Below, piece after piece: positions 54,846 through 63,734 of a stretch of DNA of 64,000 nt; the stretch's first letter is position 1; the number at the start of each line of letters is the position of its first letter. The position numbers were made by a program, and so were the translations under genes. Origin of the DNA: Agromyces rhizosphaerae (GTDB lineage Bacteria > Actinomycetota > Actinomycetes > Actinomycetales > Microbacteriaceae); contig NZ_BSDP01000001.1 of NCBI RefSeq assembly GCF_027925245.1, positions 930,001-994,000 on the forward strand. Reading direction: 5' to 3'. The notes under the pieces are model-generated. The model was not told the DNA's origin and did no database searches. It worked only from the letters and a program-made list of their open reading frames with translations.

Positions 54846-55117
54846 TCGTTGTCCTTCACGTCTGCTCGCCGGGCGCTGCGGAGGCGCGGGCCGGATGCGG
54901 CGAGCGATCGGTCATGCCGGGAGACCGGGGGGATGAGCGACGTCAGCGACAACACAGCGAAGGGATCACGGCTCCGACTCTAGTGGCACGCGTCGCCGTG
55001 TGTCATCCGCTCGCCCCTTCGCCCTGTGAAATGGCTGCGGATGCCGCTGCCGGGAAGAAATCCGGACGCCCCATGCGTTCGAATGGAGCAACCCGACATT
55101 CCGAGAGAGGCACACCC

Positions 55118-55786
55118 GTGAGTGCGACCCCGCCCGGCAGGAAGCCGACCGTCAAGCAGCAGCGCGCCGAGCAGCGAGCGAGGAAGCTCGAGGCCTACAA
55201 GCGCGAGCAGGCCCGCCAGAAGCGCAACCGTCGCATCGGCATCGGCGCCGCGATCGTCGGCGCGCTGGCCGTCGTCGGCGTCATCGTCACGTCGGTGGTG
55301 CTCATCCCGCAGCCGGCGAACTACACGGCCGGCGGCTCGGGCGCGGACGTCGAGGGCGTGCAGACCTTCGAGAACACCTCGCTGCACGTCGACGGCACGG
55401 TCGACTACCCGCAGAACCCGCCCGCAGGCGGCGAGCACAACCCGGCCTGGCTGAACTGCGGCGTGTACTCCGAGCAGGTGCCGAGCGAGAACGCCGTGCA
55501 CTCGATGGAGCACGGCGCGGTGTGGGTCACCTACGACCCCTCGCTGCCCGACGACGAGCTCTCGGCGCTGCGGGCGCAGCTGCCGTCGACGTACGTCATC
55601 CTGTCGCCGTTCGAGGGGCTCCCCTCCCCCATCGTCCTGAGCGGCTGGAACACCCAGCTGCAGGTCGAGTCGGCCGACGACGAGCGCATCGCCGAGTACC
55701 TCGAGGAGTACTGGCGCAGCGACCTCGTGCCCGAGCCGGGTGCGCTGTGCACCGGCGGCATCGACGGCCCCGGTCGCGAGTCCTGA
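55118..55786 (+). CDS. DUF3105 family membrane protein
   Basis: 222 residues. N-terminal basic cytoplasmic region (KQQRAEQRARKLEAYKREQA, a short coiled coil), then one membrane helix (IGIGAAIVGALAVVGVIVTS), then an extracellular domain. The family motif is AVHSMEHGAVWVTYDP, with a conserved His pair that could bind metal, and a Cys (WLNCGVYSE). GTG at 55118 follows GAGAGG. Overlapping start to stop arrangement puts it seven bases before the DUF305 gene, so the two are an operon. Function unknown; metal binding is suspected. Confidence 0.85.
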   Translation: MSATPPGRKPTVKQQRAEQRARKLEAYKREQARQKRNRRIGIGAAIVGALAVVGVIVTSVVLIPQPANYTAGGSGADVEGVQTFENTSLHVDGTVDYPQNPPAGGEHNPAWLNCGVYSEQVPSENAVHSMEHGAVWVTYDPSLPDDELSALRAQLPSTYVILSPFEGLPSPIVLSGWNTQLQVESADDERIAEYLEEYWRSDLVPEPGALCTGGIDGPGRES

Positions 55787-55793
55787 GCTCCTG

Positions 55794-56510
55794 ATGACGG
55801 ATGCCTCTGACGCGACGCCCGACGAGTCGGCGGCGCCCGAGCACCGCGGGCCCATCGGCCGCGTCGGCGCGATCGTCGTGGGCGCCCTGATCGTGGTCAC
55901 GCTGGTCGCGGTGTCGTTCGCGTTCGGGCGCATCTCCACGCTCGGGCAGGCCGATCCCACGACCGTCAGCGCGGAGGCCGGCTTCGCGCGCGACATGCAG
56001 GTGCACCACCTGCAGGGCGTCGACCTCGCGCTGATCATCCGCGAGACGAGCGACGATCCCGACATCGACCGCCTCGCCTACGACATGGCCACCGTGCAGG
56101 CGCAGCAGGCCGGCCAGATGTACGGCTGGCTCGAGGAGTGGGAGCTGCCGCAGGCCGGCAGCGAACCGCAGATGACCTGGATGACCCGCCCCGCGCTCGC
56201 GGGCGCCGAGGGCGAGCACGCCGATCACGACGCGTCGACGCACGCCCCGGGCGACCCGATGCCGGGACTCGCGACGTTCGACCAGGTCGAGGCGCTGCGC
56301 GCCGCCGAGGGCGTCGAGGCCGAGCGCATCTTCTTCACGCTCATGATCCGCCACCACGAGGGCGCGCTCGAGATGTCCGAGGCGCTGCTGGCGCGCTCGA
56401 CGCACCCGATCGTCACGAGCCTCGCGCGGGCGATCCTCGAGAGCCAGGCGGGCGAGATCGCGCTCATGACCGACCTGCTCGACGAGCGCGGCGGCCCGGT
56501 CGAGGTCTGA
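55794..56510 (+). CDS. DUF305 family membrane protein
   Basis: 238 residues. One N-terminal membrane helix (VGAIVVGALIVVTLVAVSFA) then a large extracellular four-helix ferritin-like DUF305 domain. Two conserved histidine pairs are visible: FARDMQVHHLQGVDLALII and FFTLMIRHHEGALEMSEALL, plus a third His-rich insert near GEHADHDASTHAP. Proteins of this family are linked with copper or other metal handling. The start ATG at 55794 follows the DUF3105 stop by seven bases, supporting one functional unit. Confidence 0.9.
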   Translation: MTDASDATPDESAAPEHRGPIGRVGAIVVGALIVVTLVAVSFAFGRISTLGQADPTTVSAEAGFARDMQVHHLQGVDLALIIRETSDDPDIDRLAYDMATVQAQQAGQMYGWLEEWELPQAGSEPQMTWMTRPALAGAEGEHADHDASTHAPGDPMPGLATFDQVEALRAAEGVEAERIFFTLMIRHHEGALEMSEALLARSTHPIVTSLARAILESQAGEIALMTDLLDERGGPVEV

Positions 56511-56519
56511 CCGGGCCGC
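56491..56519 (+). terminator. Hairpin overlapping the DUF305 stop codon
   Basis: GCGGCCCGGTC (56491-56501) pairs perfectly with GACCGGGCCGC (56509-56519), 11-bp stem, 7-base loop, with the TGA stop (56508-56510) in the second arm. It probably ends the DUF3105/DUF305 transcript. Confidence 0.6.
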
Positions 56520-56526
56520 CGCGTAC

Positions 56527-56551
56527 GGCGGGGCGCGACGACGCCCCCGCC
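56527..56551. terminator. Bidirectional terminator between convergent genes
   Basis: GGCGGGGCG (56527-56535) pairs with CGCCCCCGCC (56542-56551) with one bulged C. It lies in the 42-base gap between the plus-strand DUF305 gene and the minus-strand aquaporin gene, both of which end here. Confidence 0.55.
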
Positions 56552-56552
56552 G

Positions 56553-57359
56553 CTAGCGCTTGGTGCCGTCGAACAGCCCCCGGAAGGTGAAGCCCGCCAG
56601 CAGCGCCCCGACGATCGGGAAGACGATGAACGCCCACAGCATGGCGAGCGCGTCGCCGCCGCCGTAGATCGCGGTTGCGATCGAGCGTGCGGGGTTCACC
56701 GACGTGTTGTCGATCGGGATCGTCGCGAGGTGGATGAGCGCGACCGTGAGGCCGATCACGAGCCCCGCAAATGCCGGATTGCCCCGGCTCGGGTGCGTCA
56801 CGCCGATCACGACCGCGACGAGCAGCGCCGTGAAGACGATCTCGACGACGATCGCGCCGCCGATGCCGAAGCCGCCCGGCGAGAGCGCGTCCCAGCCGTT
56901 GCTCGCGAACCCGCCGTCGCGGGCCGCCTCGAACCAGCCCGCCTGCGACGACCCGATGAGCGCGATGATGCTCGTCGCCGCCGCGCCGCCGAGGATCTGC
57001 GCGGCGATGTACCCGGCCGTTCCGCGCCACGGGAAGCGACCCGCCGCCGCGAGGCCGAGCGTCACGGCTGGGTTGAAGTGCCCGCCCGAGATCGGCCCGA
57101 ACGCGTACGCGCCGGCGACGATCGCGAGGCCCACGGCGAGCGCGACGCCGACGAAGCCGACGCCGAGCGAGCTGCCGTTGTCGCCGACGCCGAAGTCCGA
57201 CGCGAAGAGCGCGGCGCTGATGAGGCCCAGCACGAGCACGAACGTGCCGAAGAACTCGGCGGCGAGCGTCGCGAACGTCGAGGGCCCCGCGGGCGCCTCG
57301 GTCGGCGTGTGCTCGAGCGGCGTGGCCGCGACCGGCTTCTCGGGTCGTGGATCTGACAT
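56553..57359 (-). CDS. aqpZ: Aquaporin (AqpZ-like MIP family channel)
   Basis: 268-residue channel with six membrane helices and the two NPA half-helices: GGHFNPAVTLGLAAAGRF and IDNTSVNPARSIATAIYGGG. The stretch GVTHPSRGNPAFAGLVIGLT is closely AqpZ-like, favouring a water rather than glycerol channel. The ATG at 57359 is preferred over one at 57392. The N-terminal 35 residues are a variable Pro/Thr-rich tail. No operon partner. Confidence 0.93.
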   Translation of the reverse strand: MSDPRPEKPVAATPLEHTPTEAPAGPSTFATLAAEFFGTFVLVLGLISAALFASDFGVGDNGSSLGVGFVGVALAVGLAIVAGAYAFGPISGGHFNPAVTLGLAAAGRFPWRGTAGYIAAQILGGAAATSIIALIGSSQAGWFEAARDGGFASNGWDALSPGGFGIGGAIVVEIVFTALLVAVVIGVTHPSRGNPAFAGLVIGLTVALIHLATIPIDNTSVNPARSIATAIYGGGDALAMLWAFIVFPIVGALLAGFTFRGLFDGTKR

Positions 57360-57425
57360 CGGAAATCCCCCAATCTCCCGTCGCGCCGTCATGCGCGACT
57401 GGGAGCACGCTACCCCGCGAGCCGC

Positions 57426-59345
57426 TCAGTCCGCGACCGGCACGCCCTCCGCCTGCTGCGCGTAGAGCCTGGCGTAGACCCCGCCGGCGGCGAGCAGCTC
57501 GGCGTGCGTGCCCTGCTCCACGATGCGCCCGCCGACCACGACGAAGACGACGTCAGCGCCGACGATGGTCGACAGCCGGTGCGCGATCGCAATGGTTGTG
57601 CGGCCGCGCGCGGCGTCGTCGAGGGCGTCCTGCACGACCCGCTCGGAGATCGTGTCGAGCGCGCTCGTGGCCTCGTCGAGCACGAGCACCTCGGGGTCCT
57701 TCAGCAGCACGCGCGCGATCGCGATGCGCTGCTTCTCGCCGCCGGACAGGCGGTACCCGCGCTCGCCCACGAGCGTGTCGTAGCCGTCGGGGAAGGACGT
57801 GATCGTCTCGTGGATGTTCGCGGCGCGCGCGGCACGCTCGAGCTCCGCATCCGTGGCATCCGGCTTCGCATAGCGCAGGTTGTCCGCGATCGACGCGTGG
57901 AAGAGGTACGTCTCCTGGCTCACGATGCCGACGTGCGAGAGCAGCGAGTCGCCGCGCAGGTCGCGCACGTCCTCCCCCGCGAAGCGCACGGTGCCGCTCG
58001 TCGCGTCGAAGAGCCGGGGCACGAGGTACGACACGGTCGTCTTGCCCGCACCCGACGGCCCGACGAAGGCCGCGAACTGCCCCGGCTCGATGCGGAATCT
58101 CATGTCCTCGATGGTCGGGCGCGCATCGCCGGCCGAGTCGGGATAGCTGAACGAGACGTCCTCGAACTCGACCCGTCCGAGCGCGGGCCCGCCGGGGACG
58201 TCGATCGCCTCGGGGGCATCCGTGATCGCGGGCCGCAGGTCGAGGTACTCGAAGATGCGCGCGAACAGCGCGGTGGACGTCTGCACGTCGAGCGCGACCC
58301 GCATGATGCCGAGCATCGGGAACAGCAGGCGCGCCTGCACGGTCGTGAACGCGACGATCGTGCCGGCCGTGATGTCCGCGCTGCCGCCCGTGATGAGCCA
58401 GCCCGACACGAGGTAGACGATCGCCGGGATCGACGACAGGAAGATGTTCACGAGCGCGAAGAACCACTGCCCCGACATCACCTGGCGCACCTGCAGCCGG
58501 ATCTGGTTGCGGTTCTCGGCGGAGTAGCGCGCCGTCTCGGCGGCCTGCCGGGTGAACGACTTCGAGAGCAGGATGCCCGAGACCGACAGGGTCTCCTGGG
58601 TGATGGCCGTCATCTCGGACAGCGACTCCTGCGTCTTCGCGGCGATCTTCGCGCGCACCCGGCCGACGCGGCGCTGCGCGAGCGCCATGAACGGCATCAG
58701 CACGAGGGCGATGAGCGTGAGCTCCCAGCTGAGCAGCAGCATGGCCACGAACGCGGCGATGACCGTGACGGTGTTGCCGAGCACGCTCGAGACGGTGTTG
58801 GTGAGCACGGATGCCACGCCGCCGACGTCGTTCTGCAGGCGCGACTGGATCACCCCCGTCTTCGTCCTGGTGAAGAAGGCGAGCTCCATCGACTGCAGGC
58901 GCTCGAACAGGCGCACGCGCAGGTCGCCCATGACCTTGTTGCCGATGTTCGCGGTGAGCCAGGTCTGCCAGACCCCGAGCATCGCGGAGGCGATGAAGAT
59001 GGCGATCATGAGGCCGACGATCTCGGCGAGCACGGGCAGGTCCGGCCCGCCGCCGCCCTCGGGGAAGAGGCCGTCGTCGAAGGCGCGTTCGGTGAGCAGC
59101 GGCGGCACGACCGTGAGGGCCGCGCCGACGAACACGAGCGCGACGACGACCGCGAGGCCGCTGCGGTACGGGCGGAAGAGCTCCGCGATGCGCCGGCCGA
59201 GGTGCGGGATCTTCGGCGCCTCGGCGTTGGCGGCGCGCTGGGCGTCCTCGTCGGCGGCCGAGATGCGCGTGCGCGCCTTGCCCATGCGGCCGACCTGTCC
59301 CCCAGAGCCGCCGCCGGGCGGACCGCTCTGGCCGTGAAGTGTCAT
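57426..59345 (-). CDS. ABC multidrug-type exporter (fused permease-ATPase)
   Basis: 639-residue half-transporter. Residues about 40-330 hold six membrane helices (SGLAVVVALVFVGAALTVVP, EIVGLMIAIFIASAMLGVWQ). The nucleotide-binding domain follows: Walker A VGPSGAGKTTVSYL, signature YRLSGGEKQRIAIARVLL, Walker B VLVLDEATSALDTISER, H-loop IAIAHRLSTIVGADVVFVVV. It should work as a homodimer exporting lipids or drugs. ATG at 59345 is chosen; a longer frame crosses a promoter-like inverted repeat. No partner gene or regulator is adjacent. Confidence 0.93.
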   Translation of the reverse strand: MTLHGQSGPPGGGSGGQVGRMGKARTRISAADEDAQRAANAEAPKIPHLGRRIAELFRPYRSGLAVVVALVFVGAALTVVPPLLTERAFDDGLFPEGGGGPDLPVLAEIVGLMIAIFIASAMLGVWQTWLTANIGNKVMGDLRVRLFERLQSMELAFFTRTKTGVIQSRLQNDVGGVASVLTNTVSSVLGNTVTVIAAFVAMLLLSWELTLIALVLMPFMALAQRRVGRVRAKIAAKTQESLSEMTAITQETLSVSGILLSKSFTRQAAETARYSAENRNQIRLQVRQVMSGQWFFALVNIFLSSIPAIVYLVSGWLITGGSADITAGTIVAFTTVQARLLFPMLGIMRVALDVQTSTALFARIFEYLDLRPAITDAPEAIDVPGGPALGRVEFEDVSFSYPDSAGDARPTIEDMRFRIEPGQFAAFVGPSGAGKTTVSYLVPRLFDATSGTVRFAGEDVRDLRGDSLLSHVGIVSQETYLFHASIADNLRYAKPDATDAELERAARAANIHETITSFPDGYDTLVGERGYRLSGGEKQRIAIARVLLKDPEVLVLDEATSALDTISERVVQDALDDAARGRTTIAIAHRLSTIVGADVVFVVVGGRIVEQGTHAELLAAGGVYARLYAQQAEGVPVAD

Positions 59346-59361
59346 GCAGCCCACCCTAGGC

Positions 59362-59382
59362 GATACATGCACATATGCATAC
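59362..59382. promoter_or_regulatory. Inverted repeat in the promoter of the ABC exporter
   Basis: ATGCA (59367-59371) and TGCAT (59376-59380) form a dyad in a locally A/T-rich stretch (ATACATGCACATATGCATAC), about 20-35 bases upstream of the exporter start. It may be a regulator site or the -10 region; it resembles PadR/MarR-type dyads only loosely. Confidence 0.35.
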
Positions 59383-59450
59383 AATTTGCGCCGGGCACGG
59401 CGCGGGCCCGCCGCGTTCGATCGCGACGGGCCCGGACCTTCCCCGGCGGC

Positions 59451-59732
59451 CTACGGCGCCGGCGGAAGCAGGCTCTCGATGAGCTCGCACGTGGCCTGCA
59501 GCTTCGCGCGGCCCTGCAGGTCGGGGAACACGTTCGCGAGGCCCGCCCGCGGCGTCGCCTCACCCGACGAGTGCCCGCCCTGGTCGAAGTCGAGATCCAG
59601 GATGGCGTACTGGGTCAGCTGACCCCAGTTGCAGTCCGGCGGCCCGCCGTGCCCCTCCGCGTGCGCCGGCGCCGCGAACCCCACGGCGAGCAGCCCTGCG
59701 GCCGCAGCACCGATGATCACTCTCTTGAACAT
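59451..59732 (-). CDS. Small secreted protein
   Basis: 93 residues with a clear Sec signal: MFKRVIIGAAAAGLLAVGFA, cleavage predicted after AHA before EGHGG. The mature part of about 66 residues has two Cys (PPDCNWGQ and QATCELIES), so one disulfide is likely, and an acidic YAILDLDFDQGGHSSGEA segment. ATG at 59732 follows AAGGGGGTT. No family recognised; probably cell-wall-associated or extracellular. Confidence 0.8.
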   Translation of the reverse strand: MFKRVIIGAAAAGLLAVGFAAPAHAEGHGGPPDCNWGQLTQYAILDLDFDQGGHSSGEATPRAGLANVFPDLQGRAKLQATCELIESLLPPAP

Positions 59733-60122
59733 CCGTCCAACCCCCTTGTCGTTCGGTCACTTACGCTCCCGACACAACCAGTGGGCGGATGCCGCGTCAA
59801 CCCCACGCCCGCGCAGCGCACCCGGCCCCGGACATGGAGGGAGCCCGGCCGTCGCCACGCTGCGTCGGCCGGGCCCCTGTTTCCCCCGGTGCCGGCCCCC
59901 TGTTGCCGGCGAGTCCCTACTGAGGTCCTGCACTCGACGCTAGTGCGAAGTCGAGGTTGCGTCAACGCCGGATCGACGTCTGTTTTTTATGTCCTGAACA
60001 GTACATTTTCCGATGCATCGAGCGGGCCGACTCCACGCAGGCACGGGCTGAGCCCGGCCGCGGGTTCCCCTGCCGCGACCGGGCCGTCCCGCCCCGAGGG
60101 GGGCCTCGCCTCGTGTCCGGAA
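59733..60122. other. Intergenic region with two hairpins
   Basis: No gene is apparent in these 390 bases. GCCCGGCCG (59843-59851) pairs with CGGCCGGGC (59866-59874). GCCCGG-C-CGCGG (60052-60063) pairs with CCGCG-A-CCGGGC (60073-60084). The latter, 40-70 bases after the permease stop at 60123, is the likely terminator of the importer operon. An A/T-rich patch with six T residues lies at 59984-59989. Confidence 0.5.
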
Positions 60123-61115
60123 TCAGCCCTTCGTCGATCCGGCCAGGAGCCCGCGCACGAAGTACCGTTGCAGGCTGAAGAACACGATCAGCGGCACGAT
60201 CAACGACACGAACGCGGCAGCGGTCAGGCGTTGCCAGTCCTGCCCGCGACTGCCGGTGAGCTCGGCCAATCGTTGGGTCAGTGGCGCGACGTCCTGCGTC
60301 CCGCCGGAGAAGATCAACGCCACGAGCAGGTCGTTCCAGACCCAGAGGAACTGGAAGATGGCGAACGACGCGATCGCCGGCATCGCCAGCGGCAGCACGA
60401 TCCGGAAGAAGATCTGGCCGTGGGATGCACCGTCCACGCGTGCGGCCTCGATGACGTCGCTCGGGATCTCCGCGATGAAGTTGTGCAGCAGGAAGATCGC
60501 GAGCGGCAGCGCGAAGATCGTATGCGCGATCCAGACGGGCAAGTAGTTCTGCTCGGGGATGATCGGGATCACGTCGTGCAGCCACGCCTGCATCGGTCGC
60601 AGGTAGGTCGAGAAGAACTGCAGCAGCGGCACGAGGGCCATCTGCAGCGGCACGATCTGCAGCGCGAACACCAGGATGAACAGCACGTGCACGCCGCGGA
60701 ACTTGATCCAGGCGAACGCGTACGCCGCCATCGACGCGAACACGAGCGGGAAGATCGTGGCCGGGATCGCGATGGCGATCGAGTTCACGAAGTACGCACC
60801 CAGCTGCGGCGACGACACCGACGGCGACAGCAGCACGTCGCGGTAGTTGTCGAGCGTGAAGCCGGGGTTCTGGAAGATGGTCCACCAGCCGGTGGTGCGG
60901 ATGAGCTCCGCCGGCCGGAACGACGACAGGAAGAGCCCGAAGGTCGGGATCGTCCAGAGCACCGCGATGATGAGCGCCGCGATGGTCGCGGTGCGCGAGG
61001 TGAGGCGCTTCTTCACGCGCGCGGGCTTGGTCTCCTCGCGCTCGAGGCCGCGCTCCAGCTCCTCCTCCGTGCCGCGGTCGGGGGGCAGGACTGACGAGGT
61101 TCCCGTGGTGCTCAT
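60123..61115 (-). CDS. Carbohydrate ABC transporter permease (MalG-type)
   Basis: 330 residues. A charged N-terminal tail of about 45 residues precedes six membrane helices. EAA loop: DVIEAARVDGASHGQIFFRI. The C-terminus FVRGLLAGSTKG is typical of the second permease of CUT1 sugar importers. ATG at 61115 overlaps the preceding permease stop (61112) by ATGA. Last gene of the operon; terminator hairpin follows. Confidence 0.92.
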   Translation of the reverse strand: MSTTGTSSVLPPDRGTEEELERGLEREETKPARVKKRLTSRTATIAALIIAVLWTIPTFGLFLSSFRPAELIRTTGWWTIFQNPGFTLDNYRDVLLSPSVSSPQLGAYFVNSIAIAIPATIFPLVFASMAAYAFAWIKFRGVHVLFILVFALQIVPLQMALVPLLQFFSTYLRPMQAWLHDVIPIIPEQNYLPVWIAHTIFALPLAIFLLHNFIAEIPSDVIEAARVDGASHGQIFFRIVLPLAMPAIASFAIFQFLWVWNDLLVALIFSGGTQDVAPLTQRLAELTGSRGQDWQRLTAAAFVSLIVPLIVFFSLQRYFVRGLLAGSTKG

Positions 61116-62080
61116 CGGATCTCCCTCTGCTGTCGCAGGATTCTGATGTTGTAGATGATGATCGGCAGCACCATCACGAAGAGGATGAGCGCGAGCGCCG
61201 AGCCGCGACCCACCTCGCTCGCGCGGAAGGCCTGCGTGTACATCTCGTTCGCGACGACGGAGGTGTTGAAGTTACCGGCGGTCATCGTGCGCACGATGTC
61301 GAACACCTTCAGGGTCGCGATCGAGATGGTCGTGAGCACGACCACGATCGACCCGCGGATGCCGGGGACGGTGACGTTCCTGAAGCGCTGCCACGCGTTC
61401 GTGCCGTCGAGTTGCGCGGCCTCGAGCTGTTCGGTCGGGATGCCCTTGATCGCCGCGCTCAGCACGACCATCGCGAATCCGGTCTGGATCCAGATCATCA
61501 CCACGATCAGCAGGATGGTGTTGATCGGGTCGGTCTGCAGCCACTGGACGGGTTCGCCGCCGAACGCCACCACGAGCGCGTTCAGGATGCCGATCTGCTC
61601 GCGGTCGCCCGAGCGGTATTCGTAGACGAACCGCCAGATGATGCCCGCGCCGACGAACGAGATGGCCATGGGCATGAACACGAGGGCCTTGAAGTACTTC
61701 TCGCCGCGCGACCGATCGATGAAGACCGCGTAGGCGAGGCCGACGACGGTGGCGAAGGTGGGTACGAGGAGCACCCAGATCACGGTGTTGATCAGCGTGC
61801 GGATGGCGGCGGGCTGCGTGAACATCCAGACGAAGTTGTCCATCGACCACGCGCCGGAGTTGTCCTGGAACGCCAGGAACGTCGTGCGGATCGCCGGCCA
61901 GACCAGGCCGATCGCGACCATGATGAGCGCCGGGAGCAGGAATCCCGCGAGCTGCCAGTAGTCCCGGCCCTTCTTCGGGGCCTTGTCGATGAAGAAGATG
62001 ATGAGGCCGACGATCGCCGCGAACACGACGAGCCCCATCACCACCTGCAGGATCTTGCCGATGAGGTCGTCGGTCGTCAC
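61112..62080 (-). CDS. Carbohydrate ABC transporter permease (MalF-type)
   Basis: 322 residues, with an extra N-terminal membrane helix (VVMGLVVFAAIVGLIIFFI) before the usual six, typical of alpha-glucoside-type permeases. EAA loop: EQLEAAQLDGTNAWQRFRNV. GTG at 62080 is the start, behind GGGAGAC. It follows the binding-protein gene across a 12-bp hairpin. Confidence 0.92.
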   Translation of the reverse strand: MTTDDLIGKILQVVMGLVVFAAIVGLIIFFIDKAPKKGRDYWQLAGFLLPALIMVAIGLVWPAIRTTFLAFQDNSGAWSMDNFVWMFTQPAAIRTLINTVIWVLLVPTFATVVGLAYAVFIDRSRGEKYFKALVFMPMAISFVGAGIIWRFVYEYRSGDREQIGILNALVVAFGGEPVQWLQTDPINTILLIVVMIWIQTGFAMVVLSAAIKGIPTEQLEAAQLDGTNAWQRFRNVTVPGIRGSIVVVLTTISIATLKVFDIVRTMTAGNFNTSVVANEMYTQAFRASEVGRGSALALILFVMVLPIIIYNIRILRQQREIR

Positions 62081-62115
62081 CGTGTCTCCCGTTTCGTCAT
62101 TGAAGTGGGGTGTGC

Positions 62116-62145
62116 GGAAGGGGCGGGCCGTGACCCGCCCCTTCC
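62116..62145 (-). terminator. Intercistronic hairpin after the binding-protein gene
   Basis: GGAAGGGGCGGG (62116-62127) pairs perfectly with CCCGCCCCTTCC (62134-62145), 12-bp stem, 6-base loop. It begins about 28 bases after the binding-protein stop and precedes the permease. Same position as the hairpins at 8190, 19602 and 47188. Confidence 0.65.
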
Positions 62146-62173
62146 GATCATGCCGCGAACGCGGCGGGGCGCG

Positions 62174-63532
62174 CTAGCTGCTCGGCCAGCTCGCCTCGAT
62201 CGCGTCGACCACCGACTGGGTGTCGTCGCCGGTCACCCAGTCGACGATGCCGCTCCAGAAGGAGTCGGCGCCGACGGCACCGGGCATCAGGTCGGATCCG
62301 TCGAACCGGAAGGTGGTCTCCGGGTTCTGGAGGATCTCGATCGACTGCACGAGCAGCTCGCTCGACGCGTTCTCGGGGTCGACCCCCAGGTTCGCGCTGA
62401 TGACGCCGCCCAGGCTCACGCGGTTGTTCGCCCAGGTGTCGCTCGAGAGGAACGTACGCACGACCTCGACCTCCTCGGCGTCGGTGAACGCGACCACGAT
62501 CTCGCCACCGCCCGTGACGGCCAGCGGGTCGCCGGCGTTCTCCGGCGGGAGCATGAAGCCGAACACGTCGCCGTCGGAGGCGACGACCGCCGCGTCACCG
62601 CCCTCGGGGTTCCAGAAGGTCTCGTAGAACGAGGCCTGGTGGTGCAGCGAGCACTCGCCGTCGAGGATCGGGAGCCCGGCGGTGCCGAATGCCTCGGTGA
62701 CCAGCGTCGACACGTCGCCGATGCCGCCGTTCACCATGTCCTCGTTCTTGAGGTACTCGCCGACCTCGTCGAACGCCTCGACGATGCCGGGGTCGTTGAA
62801 CGGGATCTCGTGCGTGACCCACTGGTCGTAGTAGTCGGCACCCTGCAGGCGCAGGACGTAGTCCTCGACCCAGTCGGTGCCGGGCCAGCCGGTCGCGACG
62901 CCCGACTCGAGGCCGACGCACCACGGCTTGTGGTCGCCGGCGGCCGCGATCTCGTCGGACAGGTCCCTGAGCTCCGACAGCGTGGTCGGGATCTCCCAGC
63001 CGTTCTCCTCGAACTCGCTCGGCGAGTACCAGACGTAGCCCTTGACGTTCGACATGAGCGGCGCACCGTAGAAGGTGTCGTCGACCGTGCCGTAGGCCTT
63101 CCAGTCCTCGGTCCACCACTCGTCGGCGTTCGCCTCGACCGACTCGGAGGCCGGGATGAGCCAGCCGCCGTCGGCGAGTCGCTGGACCAGTCCGGGCTGC
63201 GGCACGAACCCGATGTCGGGCGCGTTGCCGCCCTCGGCGAGCACCGCGATCTGCGCCTCGAACTCCTGCGAGCCCTGGTAGTCGATCTCGATGCCGGTGC
63301 AGTTCACGAAGTCGGTCCACGACTCGACGAGGCGGTCGGCCTCGATGTCGACGATCGTGGCGCCGATGGTGACGCTGGCCCCGTCGTAGGTTCCGTACTC
63401 CTCGTACTCCGAGCAGTCCGTGTCACCGGCCTCCTCGCTCGCGATGTCCCCCGTACAGGCGGTGAGCGCGAAGCCGACCGTGGCCACCGCGGCGAGCGGC
63501 AGGAGCAGTCGGCGCTTCCGTATGGTGCTCAT
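62174..63532 (-). CDS. Alpha-glucoside-type sugar ABC binding lipoprotein
   Basis: 452 residues. Lipoprotein signal: MSTIRKRRLLLPLAAVATVG then FALTAC with Cys26. Mature segments typical of AglE-like binding proteins are DRLVESWTDFVNCTGIEIDY, PDIGFVPQPGLVQRLADGGW, GYVWYSPSEFEENGWEIPTT and DGECSLHHQASFYETFW. ATG at 63532 follows GAGGAGATGAGAG. It heads the operon with permeases 62080 and 61115; no ATPase is adjacent. Alpha-glucosides such as maltose or trehalose are a reasonable guess, and the divergent LacI gene is its likely repressor. Confidence 0.92.
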   Translation of the reverse strand: MSTIRKRRLLLPLAAVATVGFALTACTGDIASEEAGDTDCSEYEEYGTYDGASVTIGATIVDIEADRLVESWTDFVNCTGIEIDYQGSQEFEAQIAVLAEGGNAPDIGFVPQPGLVQRLADGGWLIPASESVEANADEWWTEDWKAYGTVDDTFYGAPLMSNVKGYVWYSPSEFEENGWEIPTTLSELRDLSDEIAAAGDHKPWCVGLESGVATGWPGTDWVEDYVLRLQGADYYDQWVTHEIPFNDPGIVEAFDEVGEYLKNEDMVNGGIGDVSTLVTEAFGTAGLPILDGECSLHHQASFYETFWNPEGGDAAVVASDGDVFGFMLPPENAGDPLAVTGGGEIVVAFTDAEEVEVVRTFLSSDTWANNRVSLGGVISANLGVDPENASSELLVQSIEILQNPETTFRFDGSDLMPGAVGADSFWSGIVDWVTGDDTQSVVDAIEASWPSS

Positions 63533-63577
63533 CTCTCATCTCCTCGTTGAGTTGGAGTTCCTGGGAACCGCTCTCAC

Positions 63578-63679
63578 GAAACCGGTTCCAGCCCTACGCT
63601 AGGCAGGCGATAGCGCGGGGCACAAGGGTCGTACATCACGAAACGGTCACACCCACCCTCGCGGATTGGAACCGGTTCC
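63578..63679. promoter_or_regulatory. LacI operators GAAACCGGTTCC and GGAACCGGTTCC
   Basis: GGAACCGGTTCC (63668-63679) is a perfect 12-base palindrome; GAAACCGGTTCC (63578-63589) differs at one base. They are 90 bases apart in the divergent promoter between the binding-protein gene (minus) and the LacI gene (plus). Looping by a LacI dimer pair is plausible. Confidence 0.7.
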
Positions 63680-63734
63680 GCCCGAACGGACCGGGCGCTA
63701 CACTCGGGCCTGCATCTTCCGACGGAGGGAGGCG

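Noticed and set aside
57504..61094. Plus-strand open frame of about 1196 codons
   Set aside because: It runs antisense across the ABC exporter, the small secreted gene, an intergenic region and a permease. The peptide is low-complexity Arg/Asp/Glu/His; it is a GC-driven shadow.
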